This document shows, piece after piece, positions 42,201 through 51,171 of a stretch of DNA of 64,000 nt. The notes beneath the pieces are model-generated. The model had not been told where the DNA came from. It saw only the letters and a program-made list of their open reading frames with translations, and made no database searches. The DNA is from JBIOHP01 sp044449065. Lineage in GTDB: Bacteria > Bacteroidota > Ignavibacteria > UBA10030 > SZUA-254. The number at the start of each line of letters is the position of its first letter. Positions within the stretch are counted from its first letter, which is position 1. The position numbers were made by a program, and so were the translations under genes. Location of the stretch: contig JBIOHP010000018.1 in the NCBI GenBank assembly GCA_044449065.1, positions 8,694 through 72,693 on the forward strand, in the 5' to 3' direction.

Positions 42201-43538
42201 GACAACCGTATCCTGACAAAATACGACGTTCCCTATGGCGCGATGTTGTTCGTCATGGATGGCGCACCCGTAAAACGAGGTGAAATAATTTATGAATGGG
42301 ATCCGTATAATGCGGTCATTATCTCCGAACATGCCGGCACTGTTACGTACCAGGATTTGAAAGAGAATATGACGTATCGTGAAGAACCCGATGAACAAAC
42401 CGGTCACATTCAAAAAGTGGTTATCGATTCGCGCGATCGTACGCTCAGTCCCTCAATCCTTGTTATCAACGAGAAGGGACAGAAAGTCGGTAATTATATT
42501 ATCCCGACTCGCGCCCATCTTGTGATAAACGATGGTGAATTTGTAAAGGCAGGCACAATCCTGGTTAAAATCCCCCGTGATTCAGGAAAAACAAGGGATA
42601 TCACCGGTGGTCTCCCTCGCGTTACAGAATTATTCGAAGCGCGGAGTCCCGCAGATCCAGCCATCGTTTCGGAAATCGATGGGGTTGTAAAGTTTGGTCC
42701 GCAGAAGCGCGGTTCGCGCGAAATATTGGTAACCAGCCACGATATGAAGGACGAAAGACGGTATCTCATTCCGATGGGAAAACATATTCTCGTCCAGGAA
42801 AACGATGTCGTGCGCGCCGGTGAACGTCTTTCCGACGGAGCAATTGATCCGCACGATATTCTCCGGATCAAGGGCGTTGGCGAAGTGCAGCAATACCTCG
42901 TGAATGAAATTCAGGAGGTGTATCGTATGCAGGGTGTGAAGATCAACGATAAACACATCGAGATCATCGTTCGGCAAATGATGCAAAAAGTGCATATTGC
43001 CGATCAGGGTGATTCACGATTCCTTGAGGATGATTATATCGACGGTATACTCGTCAACGAAGAGAACGAACGAGTCCATGATATGGTTGTCGTCACCTCG
43101 AAAGGGGATTCCAAGTATAAAAATAATCAGCTCGTGTTGAAGAAGAAAGTCCGCGAGGTTAATCTCGATCTGAAGAAGCGGAATAAGAAGGTTGTCGAAT
43201 TCCGCGACGCCGAACCGGCAACTTCAGAACCGGTCCTGCTCGGAATTACGCAAGCCGCGCTTTCAACCGATAGCTTTGTCTCTGCCGCCTCGTTCCAGGA
43301 AACGACGAAGGTTCTCACCGACGCCGCTATTGAAGGAAAAGTTGATCACTTACTCGGCTTAAAAGAAAATGTTATCATGGGACACCTGATCCCAGCCGGT
43401 ACCGGTCTTAAAAAATTCCGCAACATCATAGTGCTTCCTGCGGTGGAGGAAGAAATTATTCCGGTGGTCGAAGAAAAAATTGAAGTTGAGCCAATAGAAA
43501 AGAAAAAACTCAAAAGAAAAGAAAAAACCGCCACGTAA
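39255..43538 (+). CDS. rpoC: RNA polymerase beta' subunit
   Basis: This 1427-residue protein holds the active-site metal triad in [15 protein letters not shown]. Two zinc sites are visible: [19 protein letters not shown] near the N-terminus and [11 protein letters not shown] in the C-terminal half. The bridge helix and trigger loop regions are present ([20 protein letters not shown]). The last 25 residues are a Lys/Glu-rich tail. It is translated after rpoB from an ATG with GGAGA upstream and ends at a clear terminator. Confidence 0.98.
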   Translation: [1427 protein letters not shown]

Positions 43539-43573
43539 TAAATATTCGAATTTATCCCCTTTTCAATGGATTT

Positions 43574-43620
43574 TTACGTCAAATTGGAAGATTCCAATTT
43601 AGCGTAAGCCGTTATTTTTT
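43574..43620 (+). terminator. Intrinsic terminator after rpoC
   Basis: TTACG (43574-43578) with CGTAA (43603-43607), and AAATTGGA (43581-43588) with TCCAATTT (43593-43600), form one hairpin with a small internal loop and an AGAT loop, followed by GTTATTTTTT. Confidence 0.82.
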
Positions 43621-43625
43621 ATTTA

Positions 43626-43654
43626 TTGACAAAATGAGAATATTTTCGTATATT
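43626..43654 (+). promoter_or_regulatory. Promoter of the str operon
   Basis: TTGACA (43626-43631), a 17-base spacer and TATATT (43649-43654), immediately after the rpoC terminator and 33 bases before the rpsL start. This is the best-scoring promoter by eye in the window. Confidence 0.8.
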
Positions 43655-43687
43655 TAAAGACTTTTTTAGAATTCTGGAGAATCGGAT

Positions 43688-44059
43688 TTGCCAACAATAA
43701 ATCAGTTGATAAGATTAAATAGAGAACAGGTTACCTTTAAAAGTAAAGCGCCTGCTCTTCAAGGATCACCTCAAAAGAGAGGTGTATGTACCAGAGTTTA
43801 CACCACGACGCCTAAGAAACCTAATTCGGCGTTGAGGAAAGTTGCTCGTGTTCGATTGACCAATAGTATGGAGGTTACGGCCTATATTCCCGGTGAAGGG
43901 CATAATTTGCAGGAACACTCTATAGTATTGATCAGAGGCGGCAGGGTGAAAGATCTTCCGGGCGTCCGATATCATATTATCCGCGGCGCACTTGATACCG
44001 CGGGAGTCACCGACCGTAAACAAGGCAGATCAAAATACGGCGCAAAAAAGCCAAAATAA
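43688..44059 (+). CDS. rpsL: Ribosomal protein uS12
   Basis: This 123-residue decoding-centre protein begins at a TTG after CTGGAGA. It carries TTPKKPNSALRKVARVRL and GGRVKDLPGVRYHIIRG, both with the lysines that are wild type at streptomycin-resistance positions. It is the first gene of rpsL-rpsG-fusA-tuf with its own promoter. Confidence 0.97.
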   Translation: MPTINQLIRLNREQVTFKSKAPALQGSPQKRGVCTRVYTTTPKKPNSALRKVARVRLTNSMEVTAYIPGEGHNLQEHSIVLIRGGRVKDLPGVRYHIIRGALDTAGVTDRKQGRSKYGAKKPK

Positions 44060-44083
44060 GTATAGCGATAGCACAAGAACGAT

Positions 44084-44551
44084 ATGAGAAAGAAAACAGC
44101 AGCAAAACGAATTATTTTACCCGATCCGAAATTCGATGATCTCCTCGTTGCGAAGTTCATCAATAGCGTACTGAAGAAAGGGAAAAAACACACTGCCCGG
44201 CGCATTGTCTATGATGCGATTGAGCTTGCCGAACAACGAAGCAAATCCAATGGATTAGAACTCTTCCGTAAGGCGCTCAATAATGTGAAACCGTTGCTTG
44301 AAATTCGGGCACGACGTGTTGGCGGCGCGACATATCAAATCCCGACCGAGGTGCGTCCGGAAAGAAGTCTCGCATTAGCGATTCGCTGGATTATTGCCTA
44401 CGCCTCCGAGCGTAAAGATAAATCCATGTCGTCAAAATTAGCCGCTGAATTTGTTGCCGCCTCAAATAATGAAGGCAACGCGATTAAGAAGAAAGAAGAT
44501 ACACATAAGATGGCGGAAGCCAATAAAGCATTTGCTCATTTTAAATTTTAA
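44084..44551 (+). CDS. rpsG: Ribosomal protein uS7
   Basis: This 155-residue primary 16S rRNA-binding protein of the small-subunit head has standard motifs: KFINSVLKKGKKHTARRIVY, RRVGGATYQIPTEVRPERS and a C-terminal HKMAEANKAFAHFKF. It follows rpsL by 24 bases. Confidence 0.97.
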   Translation: MRKKTAAKRIILPDPKFDDLLVAKFINSVLKKGKKHTARRIVYDAIELAEQRSKSNGLELFRKALNNVKPLLEIRARRVGGATYQIPTEVRPERSLALAIRWIIAYASERKDKSMSSKLAAEFVAASNNEGNAIKKKEDTHKMAEANKAFAHFKF

Positions 44552-44616
44552 ATGATGGGTGATTGAACCGACTCTATGATTACGAATTAGCATACTTGAT
44601 AAACAAAGAAGATTAA

Positions 44617-46719
44617 ATGGCAAGAGCATATCCACTAGAACGAACACGTAACATCGGCATCATGGCTCACATTGACGCCGGAAAAACGACTACGACAGAA
44701 CGCATTCTGTTTTATACCGGTGTGTTACACCGGATGGGAGAGGTGCACGATGGCGCCGCAACCATGGACTGGATGGAACAAGAGAAAGAACGCGGCATCA
44801 CGATCACAAGCGCTGCGACTACATGTTTTTGGAACAATAACAGAATTAATATCATTGATACACCGGGACATGTCGATTTCACGGCTGAAGTGGAGCGATC
44901 CTTGCGCGTCCTTGACGGCGCCGTAGCGCTCTTCTGCTCCGTCGGCGGCGTTGAACCACAATCAGAAACCGTTTGGCGGCAAGCCGATAAATACGGCGTT
45001 CCACGTCTCGCGTTTGTCAATAAAATGGACCGCGTCGGGGCAGACTTTTTTAACGTAATAAAGATGATGAAGGGCCGCCTAAGCGCGAATGCCGTCCCGA
45101 TTCAGCTTCCGGTTGGCGAAGGCGAACTATTCACCGGTATCATCGACCTCATTACCATGAAGGCGAAGATATTCCACGATGAAGCGAAAGGGACAACGTG
45201 GGAAGACATTGAAATTCCCAAAGGTCTCCAGGCCGTCGCCTCAGAATATAGAACGAAAATGCTTGAAGCTGTTTCCGATGAAGACGACACGCTGCTTGCA
45301 AAATATCTTGATGGAAAAGAAATATCACCTGAAGAAATCAAAACCGTGCTCCGTAGAGCGTGTTTAAAGGTTTCGATTATCCCGGTTTTATGCGGTTCCT
45401 CTTTTAAGAATAAAGGCGTTCAGAGTTTACTTGATGCAGTCGTCGATTATCTTCCATCACCGATGGATGTTGCTAACGGGATTATTTCCGGTCATCATCC
45501 TAATATGCGCGACCATATCGACCGGAAGGTTGATGACAAAGAGAAATTTACCGCTCTTGCGTTTAAAATCATGAGCGATCCGTATGTCGGAAAACTAACA
45601 TTTTTTAGAGTTTATACCGGAACCTTGAAAGCTGGTTCGTATATTTATAACGCCATATCGGATAAGAATGAACGGATTGGACGTATACTCCGGATGCACG
45701 CAAATCACCGCGAAGATATTGAAGAAGCCATGTCCGGAGATATCGCCGCTGCCGTTGGTCTGAAACACACTAAAACCGGCGATACGCTATGCGATGAAGA
45801 CGATCCCATCATCCTTGAGAAGATGGTATTCCCCGAACCGGTGATATCAATTGCTATCGAACCGAAAACCAAAGCTGATCAGGAAAAAATGGGTGAATCT
45901 TTGGCTCGTCTTGCAGATGAGGACCCCACATTCCGCGTCACCACCAACGAAGAAACGGGTCAAACGATCATCAGCGGAATGGGAGAATTGCACCTCGAGA
46001 TTATTATCGACAGGATGAAGAGAGAATTTCGCGTTGAGGCAAATGTCGGGAAACCGCAAGTCGCGTATAAAGAAACGATCCGCAAGAAAGTTGAAGCCGA
46101 AGGGAAGTTCATCCGTCAGTCCGGCGGTAAAGGGCAATTTGGTCATGTGTGGATTGAAGTTGAACCTAATGAAAAAGGCAAAGGGTACGAATTCGAAAAC
46201 GCTATTGTCGGCGGTTCAATACCAAAAGAATATATTAACCCTGTTTCGGCAGGAATTCAGGAAGCAATGAGAAACGGCGTTCTCGCGGGCTATCCGGTTG
46301 AGGATATTAAAGTAAAACTCTTCGACGGATCGTTCCATGAAGTCGATTCCTCCGAAATGGCGTTCAAGATAGCAGGGTCGATTGCGTTCAAAGAAGCTGC
46401 GAGAAAAGCGAATCCTGTCATCCTCGAACCGATCGTGGAAGTTGAAGTTGTCACTCCCGAAGAGTACATGGGCGATGTCATAGGCGATTTGAACTCGCGC
46501 CGGGGCAAGATCGAAGGTCTATCGCCTCGAAAAGACGCGCAAGTAATTCGCGCAAGGGTGCCGCTTTCTGAGATGTTCGGTTATGCGACGCAGATGCGTT
46601 CCATGACCCAGGGAAGGGCAATTTACACAATGCAATTTTCGCATTACGATGAAGTACCGAGCAGCATATCGGATCAGATTATTGAAAAAGTTAAGGGCAA
46701 AGAATCAGTCCCTGCATAA
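44617..46719 (+). CDS. fusA: Elongation factor G
   Basis: This 700-residue GTPase moves tRNAs and mRNA after peptide bond formation. G1 is AHIDAGKTT, switch regions include RGITITSAATT and DTPGHVDF, and G4 is NKMD. Domain IV carries GGKGQFGHVWIEVEP and GSIPKEYI. The C-terminus (FGYATQMRSMTQGRAIYTM) is typical of translocating EF-G. Only one copy is in the window. Confidence 0.98.
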   Translation: MARAYPLERTRNIGIMAHIDAGKTTTTERILFYTGVLHRMGEVHDGAATMDWMEQEKERGITITSAATTCFWNNNRINIIDTPGHVDFTAEVERSLRVLDGAVALFCSVGGVEPQSETVWRQADKYGVPRLAFVNKMDRVGADFFNVIKMMKGRLSANAVPIQLPVGEGELFTGIIDLITMKAKIFHDEAKGTTWEDIEIPKGLQAVASEYRTKMLEAVSDEDDTLLAKYLDGKEISPEEIKTVLRRACLKVSIIPVLCGSSFKNKGVQSLLDAVVDYLPSPMDVANGIISGHHPNMRDHIDRKVDDKEKFTALAFKIMSDPYVGKLTFFRVYTGTLKAGSYIYNAISDKNERIGRILRMHANHREDIEEAMSGDIAAAVGLKHTKTGDTLCDEDDPIILEKMVFPEPVISIAIEPKTKADQEKMGESLARLADEDPTFRVTTNEETGQTIISGMGELHLEIIIDRMKREFRVEANVGKPQVAYKETIRKKVEAEGKFIRQSGGKGQFGHVWIEVEPNEKGKGYEFENAIVGGSIPKEYINPVSAGIQEAMRNGVLAGYPVEDIKVKLFDGSFHEVDSSEMAFKIAGSIAFKEAARKANPVILEPIVEVEVVTPEEYMGDVIGDLNSRRGKIEGLSPRKDAQVIRARVPLSEMFGYATQMRSMTQGRAIYTMQFSHYDEVPSSISDQIIEKVKGKESVPA

Positions 46720-46771
46720 TAGAAATTGAAAAAAAATCATCAGCTACCTTAATTAGAAAGGAGACCGAATA

Positions 46772-47983
46772 ATGGCAAAAGAAAAATTTAACAGAGATAA
46801 ACCCCACGTCAACATTGGGACGATTGGTCATATCGACCACGGCAAGACGACTCTTACCGCAGCTATCACTATGGTGCTGGCAAAGAAAGGTCTCGCCACA
46901 ATTCGCACATTCGACAGCATCGATAATGCACCCGAGGAACGCGAACGCGGAATCACCATTGCAGTGGCGCACGTCGAGTACCAAACGGATAAACGCCACT
47001 ACGCACACGTCGACTGTCCCGGTCACGCCGATTATATCAAGAACATGATCACCGGCGCCGCGCAGATGGACGGAGCGATACTCGTTGTCGCAGCGAATGA
47101 CGGTCCCATGCCGCAAACCCGCGAGCACATACTTCTTGCCCGCCAGGTCGGCGTACCGCGCATTGTGGTTTTCCTGAATAAGGTAGACATGGTTGATGAT
47201 CCTGAATTGATTGAATTGGTCGAAATGGAATTACGCGACCTGCTGAAGAAATATGAATTCCCGGGCGATGAAATTCCCATAGTCCGCGGCAGCGCATTGA
47301 AAGCTATGGAACGCTGCGTCGCAGCAGATTCCAAGATCGACGATCCGGCATTCAAACCCATCCTCGAACTGATGGACGCCGTTGATAGTTATATTCCGCT
47401 ACCCAAACGCGATGTGGACAAACCATTCCTCATGCCTATCGAAGACGTGTTTTCGATTACGGGACGCGGAACGGTCGGTACCGGTCGTGTGGAACGCGGC
47501 AAGGCAAAGGTTGGCGATGAAGTTGAAGTCATCGGTCTTGGCGCACATAAGAAAACAGTTATCACGGGCGCAGAAATGTTCCGGAAAGAACTCGATGAAG
47601 TGTTCGCAGGCGATAACGCCGGCGTGCTTCTCAGAGGCGTTGAAAAGAACGAACTGGAACGCGGAATGGTTGTCGCCAAACCCGGCTCAATCACTCCGCA
47701 TACGAAATTCACAGCGCAGGTATACGTATTGAAGAAAGAAGAAGGCGGACGCCATACTCCATTCTTCAACGGATACCGCCCGCAATTCTATTTTCGAACA
47801 ACCGATGTCACGGGCGTAGCAACATTACCCGGCGGCACGGAGATGGTGATGCCCGGAGATAACGTCGATAATTTAAATATCGAACTCATTGCCCCGATCG
47901 CTATGGAAGAGGGATTGCGATTTGCTATTCGCGAAGGCGGTCATACCGTCGGCGCAGGTGTTGTTACAAAAATTATCGCATAA
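46772..47983 (+). CDS. tuf: Elongation factor Tu
   Basis: This 403-residue GTPase brings aminoacyl-tRNA to the A site. It has GHIDHGKTTLTAAIT, RGITIAVAHVEY, DCPGHADYIKNMITGAAQMD and NKVDMVDD. It is a few residues longer than the usual 394-396, mainly around RCVAADSKIDDPAFKPI. AGGAG precedes the ATG. It is the only tuf here; the position after the four-tRNA cluster, where a second copy is common, is empty. Confidence 0.98.
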   Translation: MAKEKFNRDKPHVNIGTIGHIDHGKTTLTAAITMVLAKKGLATIRTFDSIDNAPEERERGITIAVAHVEYQTDKRHYAHVDCPGHADYIKNMITGAAQMDGAILVVAANDGPMPQTREHILLARQVGVPRIVVFLNKVDMVDDPELIELVEMELRDLLKKYEFPGDEIPIVRGSALKAMERCVAADSKIDDPAFKPILELMDAVDSYIPLPKRDVDKPFLMPIEDVFSITGRGTVGTGRVERGKAKVGDEVEVIGLGAHKKTVITGAEMFRKELDEVFAGDNAGVLLRGVEKNELERGMVVAKPGSITPHTKFTAQVYVLKKEEGGRHTPFFNGYRPQFYFRTTDVTGVATLPGGTEMVMPGDNVDNLNIELIAPIAMEEGLRFAIREGGHTVGAGVVTKIIA

Positions 47984-48013
47984 TAACAACGTTATTGAGA
48001 CAGGAACAGAACT

Positions 48014-48322
48014 GTGGCTGGACAAAAGATACGCATTAAGCTAAAATCGTACGATCATAATCTGATCGATAAATCGGCAGAAAAGATCATTAAGACAGTG
48101 AAAGCAACCGGTGCTATAGTTTCTGGACCAATTCCATTGCCTACGAGACGCACGCTTTATACCGTGCTGCGCTCGCCAAATGTTGATAAAAAGTCGCGCG
48201 AACAATTTGAAATGCGCGCCCATAAGCGCCTCATCGATATTCTCAATTCGTCTAACAAGACGGTTGATTCGTTGATGAAACTTGAGCTTCCTGCTGGCGT
48301 CGATGTGGAAATTAAAGTCTAA
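48014..48322 (+). CDS. rpsJ: Ribosomal protein uS10
   Basis: This 102-residue protein also partners NusB/NusG in transcription antitermination. It starts at GTG. Typical segments are IRIKLKSYDHNLIDKSAEKI and a loop GPIPLPTRRTLYTVLRSPNV. It opens the S10 operon 30 bases after tuf, so it may be read through from the str operon. Confidence 0.97.
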   Translation: MAGQKIRIKLKSYDHNLIDKSAEKIIKTVKATGAIVSGPIPLPTRRTLYTVLRSPNVDKKSREQFEMRAHKRLIDILNSSNKTVDSLMKLELPAGVDVEIKV

Positions 48323-48356
48323 GTAAGAGATAGTTCCCTAACTACATAACAATTTT

Positions 48357-48408
48357 TATGCGTCACGGTCGTACTGTTTGCTGCGGCAAACGGTACGACA
48401 CACGCATA
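48357..48408 (+). promoter_or_regulatory. Long two-part hairpin between rpsJ and rplC
   Basis: A lower stem of seven pairs (48357-48363 with 48402-48408) and an upper stem of 14 pairs (48368-48381 with 48386-48399, one G-U) are joined by a small internal loop. The tip is C(UGCG)G, a UNCG tetraloop. No T-run follows, so it is not an ordinary terminator; it could be a regulatory or processing site in the operon mRNA. Confidence 0.65.
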
Positions 48409-48427
48409 TGTATTCAAAGAAAGCACA

Positions 48428-49057
48428 ATGTCAGGTATACTCGGTAAAAAAATCGGTATGACAAGCGTCTTTGATGACAGGGGTGAAGTCATCCCCTGCA
48501 CCGTCATCGAAGCCGGACCTTGTTTTGTCACGCAAATCAAAACGAAGAACAAAGACGGCTACGAAGCCGTTCAGCTCGGTTTCGGTGTGGAAAAAGAACG
48601 ATTGGTCAATAAGCCGATGAAAGCGCATTTTGCCAAAGCGGGTGTGAAAGCAATGCACTGGCTTCGGGAATTTAAAGGGTTTGCAGTCGAGAACTTCAAG
48701 CTCGGTGACGAAATCAAAGTGGATACCATTTTCACGCAGGGTGATACGGTGTCCATCGCCGGAACTTCTAAGGGTCGCGGTTTCCAAGGCGTCGTAAAAC
48801 GGCATCATTTTGGCGGCGGCTTCAGAACGCACGGTCAGAGCGATCGCGAACGCGCTCCCGGCTCGATCGGCTCAAGCTCATACCCATCTCGTGTATTCAA
48901 GGGTATGCGGATGGCGGGTAGAATGGGCGGCGAACGTGTTACGGTGAAAAATCTCCGCGTCGTGCGGGTGATACCCGAATCGAATTTGCTCTTAATCAGA
49001 GGATCTATTCCGGGCTATAATAATAGCTACGTCGAGATCCACAAGCAACTTATTTAA
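48428..49057 (+). CDS. rplC: Ribosomal protein uL3
   Basis: This 209-residue protein is an early 23S rRNA assembly protein near the peptidyl-transferase centre. It shows GILGKKIGMTSVFDDRG at the N-terminus and the long loop GTSKGRGFQGVVKRHHFGGG, then GQSDRERAPGSIGSSS. It lies after the rpsJ-rplC hairpin. Confidence 0.97.
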   Translation: MSGILGKKIGMTSVFDDRGEVIPCTVIEAGPCFVTQIKTKNKDGYEAVQLGFGVEKERLVNKPMKAHFAKAGVKAMHWLREFKGFAVENFKLGDEIKVDTIFTQGDTVSIAGTSKGRGFQGVVKRHHFGGGFRTHGQSDRERAPGSIGSSSYPSRVFKGMRMAGRMGGERVTVKNLRVVRVIPESNLLLIRGSIPGYNNSYVEIHKQLI

Positions 49058-49071
49058 TTTTATTAATTCGT

Positions 49072-49701
49072 ATGGAACTGGAAGTTTATAAAAAAGACGG
49101 AACGCAGAGCGGTGAAAAGATCGCTCTCACGCCTGATATTTTCGAGATCAAGCCGAACGATCACATGATGTACCAGGCAGTTCGCGTGTATCTTGCGAAC
49201 CAGAGACAGGGGACGCATAAAACCAAAACGATGGGCGAAGTGAGCGGCAGCGGTAAAAAATTATGGAAGCAGAAACATACCGGCCGAGCGCGTATCGGTT
49301 CCGTTCGGTCGCCATTATGGAAAGGCGGCGGTACGATTTTCGGTCCGATTCCCCGTGATTATTCCATGCAAATGCCCAAAACCATGAAACAGCTTGCACG
49401 GAAATCGGCGCTCAGCCATAAAGCTGCCGATGGGAATATTAAAATTGTCGAAGACTTTTCATTTGAAGCGCCAAAAACGAAAGAGATGGCTTCAGTATTG
49501 AAAGCTCTCTCATTGAGCGATAAAAAAGTCGTTATGCTGACGCCAAATACAAATCCGACGTTATACAAAGCAGGCCGAAATATTGCCCGGTTTAAAGTTA
49601 TGGAAGCTCATAAAGCTTCTACGTATGAACTTCTGGATAATGAAGTGCTTCTTATCCAGAAAAGCGCCATCGATGCGCTGGTAAAATCTTTTCATCAATA
49701 G
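49072..49701 (+). CDS. rplD: Ribosomal protein uL4
   Basis: This 209-residue protein lines the exit tunnel. In E. coli it also represses the S10 operon; here such control is untested. The extended loop KLWKQKHTGRARIGSVRSPL and GGGTIFGPIPRDY is typical. It starts 14 bases after rplC. Confidence 0.97.
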   Translation: MELEVYKKDGTQSGEKIALTPDIFEIKPNDHMMYQAVRVYLANQRQGTHKTKTMGEVSGSGKKLWKQKHTGRARIGSVRSPLWKGGGTIFGPIPRDYSMQMPKTMKQLARKSALSHKAADGNIKIVEDFSFEAPKTKEMASVLKALSLSDKKVVMLTPNTNPTLYKAGRNIARFKVMEAHKASTYELLDNEVLLIQKSAIDALVKSFHQ

Positions 49702-49710
49702 AGAATTGTT

Positions 49711-50001
49711 ATGATAGGAATTATTTTTCGTCCGATTGTCACCGAGAAAATCACCAAAATGCAGGATAAACAACAATACGCATTTGAAGTGGATCTTGCC
49801 GCAAACAAAATCGATATTGCGAAGGCAGTTGAAAAGAAATTTAAAGTGACAGTGATGGAAGTCCGCACTATGAACTATGCCGGCAAGAGTAAAACGCAAA
49901 TGACGCGAAAAGGCAGATTCACCGGAACGACAAGGCATTATAAAAAAGCGATTGTCACGCTGAAAGAAGGCGAAAAAATCGATTACTTTGAAAACGTCTA
50001 A
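49711..50001 (+). CDS. rplW: Ribosomal protein uL23
   Basis: This 96-residue protein at the exit-tunnel mouth docks trigger factor and SRP. It has IFRPIVTEKITKMQD and YAFEVDLAANKIDIAKAVE at the N-terminus and a KAIVTLKEGEKIDYFE end. The start is nine bases after rplD. Confidence 0.96.
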   Translation: MIGIIFRPIVTEKITKMQDKQQYAFEVDLAANKIDIAKAVEKKFKVTVMEVRTMNYAGKSKTQMTRKGRFTGTTRHYKKAIVTLKEGEKIDYFENV

Positions 50002-50024
50002 CGAAGTAAACTGAAAGAATACTA

Positions 50025-50852
50025 ATGGGTATTAGAAAATTAAAACCGATGACTCCCGGCACTCGCTGGATGAGTATGCCGACATTTGAGGAGATCACCA
50101 AATCGACGCCGGAGCGTTCTCTGCTGGAACCGTTAAGCAAAAGCGGCGGGCGGAATACCAATGGACACATAACTTCGCGGCATCGCGGCGGCGGTCATAA
50201 ACGGTTCTATCGTCTCGTCGATTTCAAACGCGATAAATTCGGCATTGAAGGCAAAGTTGTCAGCATCGAGTACGATCCGAACCGCACAGCCCGTATAGCC
50301 CTTCTCTTTTATAAAGACGGCGAGAAACGTTACATAATTTCTCCCGAAGGTTTAAAAGTTGGCGAAGTGCTCACGTCAGGGCCCACGGCTGAGTTTAAAG
50401 TCGGCAATACCATGCCCCTTGCCAATATCCCAGTCGGTACGTTCGTTCATAACGTGGAAATGCGCTCCGGCAAGGGCGGGCAGATGGCGCGCAGCGCGGG
50501 AAGTTCCGTTCAGGTAATGGCAAAAGAAGGCAACTTTGCGCAATTAAAATTGCCATCCGGAGAAGTTCGCAACGTGCCGAGTAATTGTTTCGCAACCGTG
50601 GGTGTAGTCAGCAATGGCGATCATGAGAATCTCAGTCTCGGCAAAGCTGGACGTTCGCGGTGGAGAGGCATTCGACCACAATCACGCGGCGTTGTGCAGA
50701 ACCCGGTCGATCACCCGCATGGCGGCGGCGAAGGTAAATCTCCGCAAGGAAATCCTCATCCGGTCTCGCCCTGGGGCTGGCATACGAAGGGTAAGAAAAC
50801 CCGCCATCACAAAAAACAATCGAACAAGTATATCGTTAAACGTAGAAAATAA
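50025..50852 (+). CDS. rplB: Ribosomal protein uL2
   Basis: This 275-residue protein is needed for subunit joining and peptidyl transfer. It shows SRHRGGGHKRFYRLVDFKRD and the C-terminal VDHPHGGGEGKSPQGN with the conserved His of the HPHGGGEG motif. The length is normal. Confidence 0.98.
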   Translation: MGIRKLKPMTPGTRWMSMPTFEEITKSTPERSLLEPLSKSGGRNTNGHITSRHRGGGHKRFYRLVDFKRDKFGIEGKVVSIEYDPNRTARIALLFYKDGEKRYIISPEGLKVGEVLTSGPTAEFKVGNTMPLANIPVGTFVHNVEMRSGKGGQMARSAGSSVQVMAKEGNFAQLKLPSGEVRNVPSNCFATVGVVSNGDHENLSLGKAGRSRWRGIRPQSRGVVQNPVDHPHGGGEGKSPQGNPHPVSPWGWHTKGKKTRHHKKQSNKYIVKRRK

Positions 50853-50869
50853 TAATCATTTAAGATTGT

Positions 50870-51169
50870 ATGAGTCGCTCATTAAAAAAAGGTCCGTATG
50901 TTGATGCAAAACTTCAATTGAAGGTTGATGCAATGAACAAATCCGGACAGAAAAAAATACTAAAAACGTGGTCACGGTCGTCAACGATCACTCCAGAGTT
51001 TGTCGGTCATACATTTGCGGTGCATAACGGAAATAAATTTGTGCCCGTCTATATCCATGAAGGTATGGTGGGACATAAATTAGGCGAGTTTGCGCCAACC
51101 CGAATATTCCGTGCGCACCCGGGTTTAAAATCCGAGACAACCACCACAACAGCACCGGCAGGAGCGTAA
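50870..51169 (+). CDS. rpsS: Ribosomal protein uS19
   Basis: This 99-residue head protein of the 30S subunit has SRSLKKGPYVDAKL, TWSRSSTITPEFVGHTFAVH and GHKLGEFAPTR. The last 15 residues (ETTTTTAPAGA) form a Thr/Ala tail. It is two bases from rplV. Confidence 0.97.
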   Translation: MSRSLKKGPYVDAKLQLKVDAMNKSGQKKILKTWSRSSTITPEFVGHTFAVHNGNKFVPVYIHEGMVGHKLGEFAPTRIFRAHPGLKSETTTTTAPAGA

Positions 51170-51171
51170 TC

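Noticed and set aside
48357..48408. Terminator after rpsJ
   Set aside because: The hairpin is strong but no T-run follows, so intrinsic termination is unlikely.
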